From contig NZ_CP086727.1 of NCBI RefSeq assembly GCF_020906275.1, positions 2,604,001 to 2,668,000 on the forward strand: a stretch of DNA of 64,000 nucleotides, written 5' to 3'. Below, piece after piece: positions 57,560 to 64,000 of the stretch. How positions within the stretch are numbered: position 1 is the stretch's first letter; each line of letters begins with the position of its first letter. This DNA comes from Parasphingorhabdus litoris DSM 22379. GTDB lineage: Bacteria > Pseudomonadota > Alphaproteobacteria > Sphingomonadales > Sphingomonadaceae. Under the pieces are notes generated by a model that was not told the DNA's origin, searched no databases, and worked only from the letters and a program-made list of their open reading frames with translations. A program made the translations under genes and the position numbers.

Positions 57560-59108
57560 CTGGTTGCTCCTCTTTCGCTTTTAACAAAGTGATCCGAAAA
57601 ATGGTGCCGCCCAAGGGATTGGGCTCAGCGGTTATTGTACCTTCATGCGCTTCGATAATAGTGCGGCAGATGGAAAGACCGAGACCCATTCCGGTGCCTT
57701 TGGTACTCGTGAAGGGATCAAAAATCTTGCCGGCAATTTCAGGATCAATGCCATTACCTGTATCGGATATAGAAATCTCAACCATATCATCCGGAATGGA
57801 ATGAACCGAGATATTGAGATGCTTGACCGGACTATCGACCATGGCTTCAATGGCATTGCGCATCAGGTTAATCATCACCTGCTGGATCTGCACACGGTCG
57901 GCAAGAATATGGTTGGTATCCGGATCGCAGTTGATCGAGCATTCCACACCCTTGTCATAAGCGCCGACCAGACCCAGAGTTGTGGCATCTTCAACCAGCT
58001 GCGCGATGGACAGAATCTCGCGCTTCATTTCACCCTTAGCAACAAACTCTCTGAGCCGCCGGACAATGGTCCCCGCGCGCAAACATTCCGAAACGCTTTC
58101 TTGTAAGGCTTCGTAGAGCTGTTCTTTACTATCCTCGAGGTCACTATCGAGCATGTCACGGGCTGCCGACAAGTAGTTGGTAACAGCAGAAAGCGGCTGG
58201 TTAATCTCATGGGCCAAAGCCGACGCCAATGTTCCAACGGCACTCAGGCGCGAAGCATGGGCCAGATCTGTCTGCAGCGCCTGCAACTCCGCTTCGGTCT
58301 CATGGGCTTCAGTCAGGTCTATTATAAAGCCGGTAAATAGATGATCATCACCCGCCTTGGCCTCGCCAATGGCAAGGCGAATTGGAAACACCGTGCCGTC
58401 GCGCTTTTTCCCTTCAACGGTTCGACTAAGACCGATGATCCGTTTCTCCCCGGTTCGAAGATAGCGCTCGACAAAACTATCATGTTTCTCGTGATAAGGG
58501 GCTGGCATTAGAATGTTGACATTCTGGCCCAACACTTCGCTTTCTTTATAGCCGAAGAGATTTTCTGCCGCTGTACTGAAAGATGTTATCCGACATTTTT
58601 CATCCACAACGACCATGGGATCGGGGATGGTCGCCAAAATGGATTCCAGCACAGCGCTTGATTTCTCTACTGCGGTTAGTGTGTTGCGCAGCTCAGAGAT
58701 ATCGCGCGCGGTAATTACTACCGCACTGATCTCCTCCTCTGGCGTGCGCATCGGTGCGAACCGCAGCTCCTGAAGATGCAGCCTGCCATCGAGTGACCGT
58801 ACCTCAACCTGAATCGAGTTTTCAACCGAAGGATCCTTACCGTGCATGACGGCATTGAAGGCTTTGGTAAACCCGGCACGATAGGGCTCGGAAATCAGCG
58901 CCAAGGGATCAGTGCTCGGCAGATCTTGAAGTTGCTTTACGCCAAGCAGGTCAAGACCAGCCTGATTGACATCCATCATTTGCATATCGGGACCAATAAC
59001 CACGATATATTCCGGCAGCGTGGATAGCACGGCTTCCAGATATGCTGACCGCTCTAGCCGATCCAATCCTAATGCGCGCAACAAAAGCTCCTCCGATCTT
59101 TGGAGCAT
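57552..59108 (-). CDS. fixL: FixL-type heme-PAS oxygen-sensing histidine kinase
   Basis: 518 aa. PAS1 at ~25-135; PAS2 at ~150-270, closely similar to Bradyrhizobium FixL (LMPAPYHEKHDSF, IIGLSRTVEGKKRDGT, FTGFIIDLTEAHE). His209 of KHDSF matches the proximal heme ligand His200; Arg215 and Arg229 match Arg206 and Arg220, which contact the heme and bound oxygen. The phospho-acceptor is His300 in ALAHEINQPLSAV, followed by a HATPase_c domain with GMGLGLSICRTII. It should be active when oxygen is low. Cytoplasmic: no membrane segments are seen, unlike FixL of Sinorhizobium. Confidence 0.93.
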   Translation of the reverse strand: MLQRSEELLLRALGLDRLERSAYLEAVLSTLPEYIVVIGPDMQMMDVNQAGLDLLGVKQLQDLPSTDPLALISEPYRAGFTKAFNAVMHGKDPSVENSIQVEVRSLDGRLHLQELRFAPMRTPEEEISAVVITARDISELRNTLTAVEKSSAVLESILATIPDPMVVVDEKCRITSFSTAAENLFGYKESEVLGQNVNILMPAPYHEKHDSFVERYLRTGEKRIIGLSRTVEGKKRDGTVFPIRLAIGEAKAGDDHLFTGFIIDLTEAHETEAELQALQTDLAHASRLSAVGTLASALAHEINQPLSAVTNYLSAARDMLDSDLEDSKEQLYEALQESVSECLRAGTIVRRLREFVAKGEMKREILSIAQLVEDATTLGLVGAYDKGVECSINCDPDTNHILADRVQIQQVMINLMRNAIEAMVDSPVKHLNISVHSIPDDMVEISISDTGNGIDPEIAGKIFDPFTSTKGTGMGLGLSICRTIIEAHEGTITAEPNPLGGTIFRITLLKAKEEQPDA

Positions 59109-59180
59109 CAGATATAATATGAAAGTCGCGTCATATCAAAATGCACACCCCGCAATCTTAAAGCATGAAGACGGCAAAAG

Positions 59181-59203
59181 TACGAAATACGTAAAACTAC
59201 GTA
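59181..59203. promoter_or_regulatory. TACGTA box cluster between fixLJ and hsp20
   Basis: TACGTA occurs at 59188-59193 and 59198-59203, a 10-base step (one helix turn), preceded by TACGAA at 59181. It lies in the 187-base gap between the divergent fixL (start 59108) and hsp20 (start 59296). It is a probable FixJ site controlling hsp20 and perhaps fixLJ itself. Confidence 0.55.
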
Positions 59204-59295
59204 GGGAACACCACTGATTTAGCCCAGTGCTCAAAAATAATAATTCATCTCTTCAAGGGGAGAGGAAATTCTCCAGACTGAACGAGGAATTGAGC

Positions 59296-59811
59296 ATGAC
59301 CAAGAAAAAAGCCAAATTACCGGCCGAAACCGGAAGCTCCCGGCGCCTGAACGTTCCGGTCCAGGCAGCCAGTGTTTGGGAACCGCTGAACCGATTGCGC
59401 GACGAGTTTGATCGCATGTTCGATGAAACGCCTGGCAATGCTTTTGGCTCCAGAATGCTGCAGAAATTCTATGACAATGCCGATCCGGCGGTCGAAATGC
59501 GCGACAAGAAGGATGAATATGAGCTAGTCGCCGAAGTACCGGGTATGAGCAGTGAAGATATTGACATCAAGCTGTCCGACGGGATGCTTCGTCTATCCGG
59601 CGAAAAATCAGAAAGCCATGAGGAGAAAGGCGAAAGCTTCCTCTTTTCCGAGCGGCATTATGGAATGTTTGAGCGGGCGATAAAACTGCCCACCGGTATT
59701 GATCACCAAAAAATTAGCGCCGAAGCCAAGGATGGTTTGCTGACAATCCGTCTTCCCAAAAGTGCAGAGGCACTTGAAAAAGAACGAAAGATCCCGATCA
59801 GCGCCGCTTAG
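59296..59811 (+). CDS. Small heat-shock protein (Hsp20 family)
   Basis: 171 aa from the ATG at 59296 with GAGGAATTGAG before it; an upstream in-frame ATG at 59227 is less likely. The N-terminus has a LNRLRDEFDRMF segment. The alpha-crystallin domain at ~70-160 starts with VEMRDKKDEYELVAEVPGMS and has the family IKLPTGID and final DGLLTIRLPKS. An ATP-independent holdase that keeps proteins soluble under stress. The box cluster upstream suggests FixJ control, as hsp20 genes are in other oxygen-stress regulons. Confidence 0.93.
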   Translation: MTKKKAKLPAETGSSRRLNVPVQAASVWEPLNRLRDEFDRMFDETPGNAFGSRMLQKFYDNADPAVEMRDKKDEYELVAEVPGMSSEDIDIKLSDGMLRLSGEKSESHEEKGESFLFSERHYGMFERAIKLPTGIDHQKISAEAKDGLLTIRLPKSAEALEKERKIPISAA

Positions 59812-59865
59812 CTAGCGGGCTGAGGAGGTACGCAGGTCGTCTTCCCATCTGACCTAACGCCCCTT

Positions 59866-59880
59866 CCCCCCCACCCCCCC
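59866..59880 (+). repeat. C7-A-C7 homopolymer tract
   Basis: Two runs of seven C separated by A, in the 144-base gap between hsp20 and the tandem universal-stress gene. It is the longest homopolymer tract I noticed here; it may vary in length or affect sequencing accuracy. No coding frame crosses it. Confidence 0.6.
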
Positions 59881-59955
59881 TGCGGGCGTAATTGGAAGGA
59901 TGGAAGGCGGCCTGCACCATTTTGAGTTCTAGATAGAGGGGATCAGTTTCCACCA

Positions 59956-60798
59956 ATGACCGACATGAAGATGACAAATAAGCCTATCCTGCTTGCAACG
60001 GATATGACGGCGCGCTGCGATCGCGCTTTTGACCGCGCATTAATGCTTGCAAAAACGTGGGATACACGCCTGATCGTAGTTCATGTGCTCGACCCAAAGC
60101 AGGCGAAGAAAAAGGGGTTGGTGCCGAAAGAGGCACGTGTCCAACTGGAGGACGAACTACCGGAGACCGATGTGGATGTGCAGTTCATCATCGAAATGGG
60201 CAATGTCGGCGAGTTGGTAATTGAGACCGCCAAACGAGAGCGCTGCGGACTGATTGTCACGGGCGTGGCCCATTATGATGGGTTTAGCGATATCTTCCTT
60301 GGGTCGCCCGTTGACCATATCGTCCGCCACGCGGATGTCCCGGTATTGATCATCAAGCGCAAACCGGTGAAACCCTATCGCAGCATAATGATTGCAACGG
60401 ATTTTTCGGATTGCTCAATGACTGCGTTGAACACAGCGGCAGACATGTTCCCCGAAGTCCCGCTCCACCTCGTTCATGCTTACAACGTACCCTATAGCGG
60501 CTGGCTCAAATCTGATCAGGTGGCGCAAGATATCGGCTCGGAAGAAGCCAAGTCGATGGAACGGTTTTTAGCCCAGACAACCATCGACAATGCTACCTTC
60601 AAAAGGCTGGAGGCTTCCAATGAAAAGGGCGAGCTTGGTGTCGTCCTGTTCAAGAAGATCAAAGAAGTAAGCTCGGATTTGGTTGTGCTTGGTACCCATG
60701 GCAAAAGTGGCTTCATGCGCGCCAGCATGGGCAATAATGCCCGTGTGTTATTGGGTTGGCTCAAGCAGGATGTAATGATGGTGCGAGATCCACAGTGA
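59956..60798 (+). CDS. Tandem universal stress protein (two UspA domains)
   Basis: 280 aa. Two UspA domains: residues ~8-140 (ILLATDMTARCDRAFDRALM; C-terminal ATP-loop-like GSPVDHIVRHADVPVLIIKR, which matches G-2x-G-9x-G(S/T) in part) and ~145-280 (IMIATDFSDCSMTALNTAAD; VVLGTHGKSGFMRASMGNNA). The second domain has GTHGKSGF, the ATP-binding-type loop. Tandem Usp proteins support survival under stress such as starvation or low oxygen. Convergent with the beta-CASP gene (17 bases). Confidence 0.92.
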   Translation: MTDMKMTNKPILLATDMTARCDRAFDRALMLAKTWDTRLIVVHVLDPKQAKKKGLVPKEARVQLEDELPETDVDVQFIIEMGNVGELVIETAKRERCGLIVTGVAHYDGFSDIFLGSPVDHIVRHADVPVLIIKRKPVKPYRSIMIATDFSDCSMTALNTAADMFPEVPLHLVHAYNVPYSGWLKSDQVAQDIGSEEAKSMERFLAQTTIDNATFKRLEASNEKGELGVVLFKKIKEVSSDLVVLGTHGKSGFMRASMGNNARVLLGWLKQDVMMVRDPQ

Positions 60799-60815
60799 TC
60801 AGTTCAAGATATTCA

Positions 60816-62384
60816 TCATTGTAATTTTTCATGCTGGTAGCTTTCCAGCGCTCTTTCCAATGCCTTGAGCATTTTATCGCGATCCTGATCCGATGGCAGA
60901 GCACGGACCTTTTGTTGTACCGAAGCGCGCAAGGCAGCCAGTCGCGATGTCCAGTCCTCGGCTGCAACCAGCTGATCGACATCACTGCGAGCGGCAACTT
61001 GCAATAGGGCTGGCCCACCCGGTGATAGTTGCCATTGCTGCCCAAGTGACGGGATGATCGGATCATTATATCGCTTGGTCGCTACCAGATCATCGGCCAG
61101 AATATGCAGTCCTTGTTGCTCCCCATGAACGAGAAATATTGATCCGGAAACCGGGCTATGATCTGCTAGCCACTGCGCCAGCTCTTTGCGATCAGCATGG
61201 TTGGAATAGCCGTCTAATATGGCGATATCCGCATTGACGATGACGTCATTGCCTGAGATGCGGACCAATGTGGCTCCGCCGGTCAGGACCGATCCCAATG
61301 TCCCGGCAACCTGGAAGCCGGTAAACAAGACGCGGGACTTGCGCTTTGGCAGGTTGCGGATCAGATGGTGCCGAATTCGTCCGCCTTCACACATGCCCGA
61401 GCCAGCGATTATCACAGCACCGGTGATGTGATTCAGCTTTTTCGATTCAGCAACCGATTGGGTAAAGCGGATATTCGCTCTTTTGAGCAGATCCGCCCCA
61501 TTATTCCGGTATTTCAACATTGCCAGTGTGATTTTTTGGGCAAGCGGAGCGTCGAGAAATATATTGACCAGCGGCAGTCTGCCAGCATCAAACAGAGCGA
61601 CAAAATCTTCCAATATGACTTGCGTTCGTTCCACAGCGAAAGCGGGAATAAGCAAATTTCCTCCGGCTTTGAGCGTATCCTCAACATATTGGGCCAACGC
61701 TTCGCGGCGATCGCTGATCAACCTATCTTCCCTGTCTCTCCCCCCATAGGTGGTCTCGCAAATGATATGATCATAACCACCCATTTCCAGGCCAGCGCAT
61801 TGTATCGCTGTGCCGGAACCAACATCGCCGGATATCATCAATCGTTGACCAGCAATGTTAATTTCAACGGAGGCAGAACCAACAATGTGCCGCGCATTCC
61901 ACAAACGAAAGGAGACACCATTGCCCAAGTCGACTTGTTCACAATAGTCAGCAGTGGTGATGTTCTGAATAAGCTTTGTGACATCGGGCCCCGAATAAAG
62001 CGGAACAAATGGTGCCAAACCCGCACGATCGGCACGGCGGTTTCGGCGCTCTGCGGATGCCGCTTGCAGTTTTGCGGAATCAAGTAACAACGGCCGCAAT
62101 ATGTCGGCGGTGGGGGCTGTACAAAAGGTTTTGGCCCTACATCCGTTTGTATAAAGACAGGGCAACCGACCGCTATGATCAAGATGGGCATGAGTCAGGA
62201 TGACCGCGTCAATGGCTCCAGGGTCGAAAGGAAGGCTCTCATAATTCAGCCGCTCAAGCGATCTGGTACCTTGAAAAAGCCCACAATCGACAAGGATCGT
62301 CTTTCCGGCACCGCTGATTTCAAAGCAGGAACCGGTTACCGTGCCGGCCGCTCCGTGAAATTTGATGATTGTGGTTTCGGCCAT
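60816..62384 (-). CDS. Beta-CASP metallo-beta-lactamase RNase
   Basis: 522 aa. Metallo-beta-lactamase motif LTHAHLDHSGRLPCL (His65, His67, Asp69, His70), further metal ligands in the SGDVGSG and HADR regions, and a beta-CASP domain with LIPAFAVERTQVILEDFVAL and MCEGGRIRHHLIRNLPKRKS. The C-terminal RMMBL-type part has SNHADRKELAQWLADH and FLVHGEQQGL. The family includes CPSF73-like RNases; it probably degrades or matures RNA in the cytoplasm. In several bacteria homologues lie in Usp/hypoxia clusters, as here. The stop is 18 bases from the tandem usp stop. Confidence 0.9.
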   Translation of the reverse strand: MAETTIIKFHGAAGTVTGSCFEISGAGKTILVDCGLFQGTRSLERLNYESLPFDPGAIDAVILTHAHLDHSGRLPCLYTNGCRAKTFCTAPTADILRPLLLDSAKLQAASAERRNRRADRAGLAPFVPLYSGPDVTKLIQNITTADYCEQVDLGNGVSFRLWNARHIVGSASVEINIAGQRLMISGDVGSGTAIQCAGLEMGGYDHIICETTYGGRDREDRLISDRREALAQYVEDTLKAGGNLLIPAFAVERTQVILEDFVALFDAGRLPLVNIFLDAPLAQKITLAMLKYRNNGADLLKRANIRFTQSVAESKKLNHITGAVIIAGSGMCEGGRIRHHLIRNLPKRKSRVLFTGFQVAGTLGSVLTGGATLVRISGNDVIVNADIAILDGYSNHADRKELAQWLADHSPVSGSIFLVHGEQQGLHILADDLVATKRYNDPIIPSLGQQWQLSPGGPALLQVAARSDVDQLVAAEDWTSRLAALRASVQQKVRALPSDQDRDKMLKALERALESYQHEKLQ

Positions 62385-62402
62385 TACGCAACTCCCGAAA
62401 AC

Positions 62403-63215
62403 CTAGCGAGCAACAATAAGCGGTATGGAGCATTCCCTGAAAAGACTTCGCGTAACACCGCCAAATAGAAATTCGCGCGCTCGGCTATGACCATAGGCGC
62501 CCATCACCATATAGCTGGCATGGAGGGCTTTGGCCGAAGATTCGAGCACAGCTTCAACCGAAGGCTTTTTCGCTGACATGCTATGGATTTCGGAGGTAAT
62601 CCCGTGACGTGAAAGATATTCCGATGCGCTCAGCGGAGGGAGATCGTGATCCTTATCTTCATCAACCGTGAGGATGTGAACAGCACTGGCCAGATGCAGC
62701 ATGGGAACAGCGGCGCGCAGAGCATTGCCGGCCTCAAAGCTGCCGTTCCAAGCAACCACCGCAGCACCGGTGGCATCAAATTTTTTGGTATCGTCAGGCT
62801 GGACCAGCGCCGGAACATGGGTGTTGAAAAGGACGTCGCCCAATATGCCCATTGGTAGAACATTGTCCTTGTCACCACTGGCAGAGCTTAAAACCATGAT
62901 GTCGGCCAGAGCCGAGTTGCGGGCAAGCCCTCGGGCCGGACTGGCATTGACCTCTTCATAATGCCACGGCACATCTTCATCCGCCAATCGGCTTTCAATC
63001 TCGTTGCGTAGCCTTTGATCAGCCTCCCGTGTGAGCTTTGCGACATCATAGACCACTGACATGCCTGTTACCCCATCAAAGGCCATTTGGGGATTATAGG
63101 GATTGGCGCGCAGACAATGGAGGTGACCATTTGTTGCGCGGGTTACATCCAGCGCTGCCTGCAGCCTCGCCTCCAAACCAGTGTCATCATTGACGTAGAG
63201 CAGCACGGATTTCAT
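62403..63215 (-). CDS. Universal stress protein (UspA family), two-domain type
   Basis: 270 aa from the ATG at 63215, which has GGAG 7 bases upstream; an in-frame ATG at 63260 adds 15 basic residues and is less likely. The first half is a divergent Usp-like domain (SVLLYVNDDTGLEARLQAAL); the second half ends in YMVMGAYGHSRAREFLFGGV, the ATP-loop variant of UspA (G-2x-G-9x). It forms a tail-to-head group with the beta-CASP gene 18 bases downstream, so the two may be co-transcribed. Confidence 0.88.
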   Translation of the reverse strand: MKSVLLYVNDDTGLEARLQAALDVTRATNGHLHCLRANPYNPQMAFDGVTGMSVVYDVAKLTREADQRLRNEIESRLADEDVPWHYEEVNASPARGLARNSALADIMVLSSASGDKDNVLPMGILGDVLFNTHVPALVQPDDTKKFDATGAAVVAWNGSFEAGNALRAAVPMLHLASAVHILTVDEDKDHDLPPLSASEYLSRHGITSEIHSMSAKKPSVEAVLESSAKALHASYMVMGAYGHSRAREFLFGGVTRSLFRECSIPLIVAR

Positions 63216-63328
63216 GAATTTTCTCCTATTTTTGATGAACTTCCGTATCGAAAGCATCACTAGGAGAAGTCTACGCCCATCACTTTTGGCTCTGTATAAG
63301 GGATGTTACGGAGTCACATTCGTCTGGT

Positions 63329-63910
63329 TCAATCACCATTGGCGCCATGGTCGCTTATCTTTTGCAGCCAGCGCTTGCGATGTTTAGGGCTGCCATCGAC
63401 ATTGCCGACAAGCGAAGTTGCAACTGGATCAATTCCGGACAATGCCAATATGTTTCGCTTAAAACTGCGCACGCTATGTGCGGCAAAATAGGCGCGATAA
63501 AATAGGGCAGGCATCCCCATGGTTACAATCAAACGTGCCGTGCGGCCACCGAGCAACTTCTTGGGCGCGCGCTTGCCTTCTTCGTAGCTTAGCGCAAACC
63601 CAGGACGGAACGCGTGCTCGATAAAGGCTTTTAAAAGAGCCGGCATGTCACCCATCCATAGAGGATAGAGAATGACGACATGCTGCGCCCATTTTATTGC
63701 TTCCTGCCCTGGCTTAACGTCGTCCGGTACAGGATGCTCCATCCATTGAGTCCGACTTTCCAATATCGGAATGTCTTTCCCTGCCAGTCGAATTTCTCGG
63801 ACTTCATGACCAGCTTTTTTGGCGGCCTCAGCATAAGCGGAAACCAAGGCGTGTCCGAAACGTGCGGGATCCGGATCAGGATGTGCATCAATAATCGCGA
63901 TACGTTTCAT
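63329..63910 (-). CDS. NAD(P)H-dependent flavin oxidoreductase (KefF/NQO-like)
   Basis: 193 aa. Flavodoxin-like fold with RIAIIDAHPDPDPARFGHAL at the N-terminus (the AHPxx pattern of the MdaB/KefF group), a VVILYPLWMGDMPALLKAFI FMN-contact loop and FEH-like IEHAFRPGFALSY. It reduces quinones or electrophiles with two electrons, protecting against redox stress. The C-terminus is basic and slightly longer than usual. It is 12 bases downstream of the partial gene at the right edge. Confidence 0.88.
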   Translation of the reverse strand: MKRIAIIDAHPDPDPARFGHALVSAYAEAAKKAGHEVREIRLAGKDIPILESRTQWMEHPVPDDVKPGQEAIKWAQHVVILYPLWMGDMPALLKAFIEHAFRPGFALSYEEGKRAPKKLLGGRTARLIVTMGMPALFYRAYFAAHSVRSFKRNILALSGIDPVATSLVGNVDGSPKHRKRWLQKISDHGANGD

Positions 63911-63922
63911 CTTGTCATCCTG

Positions 63923-64000
63923 TCATTCTTGGTTCCCGTCGTTGTTTGATTCTGGGCTTTGCCATTGGAAAGCAGCGACCAACTCCATCAGGGCCTCTTG
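63923..64000 (-). CDS. C-terminal fragment of a gene cut by the window edge
   Basis: An open minus-strand frame of 25 codons ends with a TGA at 63925-63923 (C-terminus QWQSPESNNDGNQE). Its spacing (12 bases before the oxidoreductase start) fits an operon partner. Too little is present to name the product. Confidence 0.4.
   Translation of the reverse strand, partial: QEALMELVAAFQWQSPESNNDGNQE

Noticed and set aside
59866..59880. Phase variation through the C7-A-C7 tract.
   Set aside because: No coding frame or promoter spacer clearly crosses the tract, so no switching mechanism can be supported from the sequence.

Overview
The window looks like chromosomal DNA of a motile alphaproteobacterium, most likely a sphingomonad (order Sphingomonadales). 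The grounds are moderate GC, alphaproteobacterial protein types throughout (acyl-CoA metabolism, FixLJ, a GTA-type holin, small secreted proteins of a sphingomonad kind), a GTTC-N7-GTTC SOS box, and a 26-bp inverted repeat of a kind I associate with sphingomonad intergenic regions. I see no rRNA, tRNA, CRISPR array, transposase or insertion sequence.

Bases 1-27700 are one flagellar gene island. On the minus strand, transcribed leftwards, a sigma-54 activator (FlbD/FleQ type) is followed by fliE-F-G-H-I-J-K-L and the start of a fliM-like gene cut by the window edge. In the middle lie flagellin (plus strand) and, on the minus strand, fliA, flhA, a lytic transglycosylase, an flgN-like gene, flgM, flgA and a compact MotA-like/MotB-like pair. 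Divergent from that pair is the rod-hook operon flgBCDEFGHIJKL, followed by a full-size motA-motB. Two near-perfect sigma-54 promoters and two clusters of inverted or repeated boxes sit in the two divergent intergenic regions, so the activator probably controls itself and the rod-hook operon. fliA and flgM give the later sigma-28/anti-sigma-28 checkpoint.

Bases 27700-48300 are mostly housekeeping and accessory metabolism. They include a GGDEF diguanylate cyclase coupled to sthA, several small secreted or orphan proteins, an acyl-CoA carboxylase beta subunit, a secreted isoaspartyl peptidase, an SDR, ispG, a methyltransferase, an Rrf2 regulator with four cysteines that diverges from a membrane-AhpD fusion, a flavoprotein/thioredoxin-like/GspN/LLM group, and two adjacent acyl-CoA dehydrogenases.

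Bases 48400-55400 hold an isolated lysis pair (GH108 muramidase and three-TM holin of the GTA type). Next comes a very unusual Ala/Cys-rich lipoprotein whose cysteines all fall on one face of a modelled helix, followed by a His-rich protein of unknown function. Then comes a likely SOS-controlled pair (radical SAM DNA-repair protein and a DUF4130-UdgX-type fusion) and a HerA-like ATPase.

Bases 55500-64000 form a stress/low-oxygen neighbourhood. It contains an acetyltransferase, a host-attachment-type protein, FixJ and a heme-PAS FixL that keeps the heme-pocket residues, a small heat-shock protein, two universal-stress proteins, a beta-CASP metallo-beta-lactamase RNase and an NAD(P)H oxidoreductase. 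TACGTA boxes lie in the intergenic regions around fixLJ.
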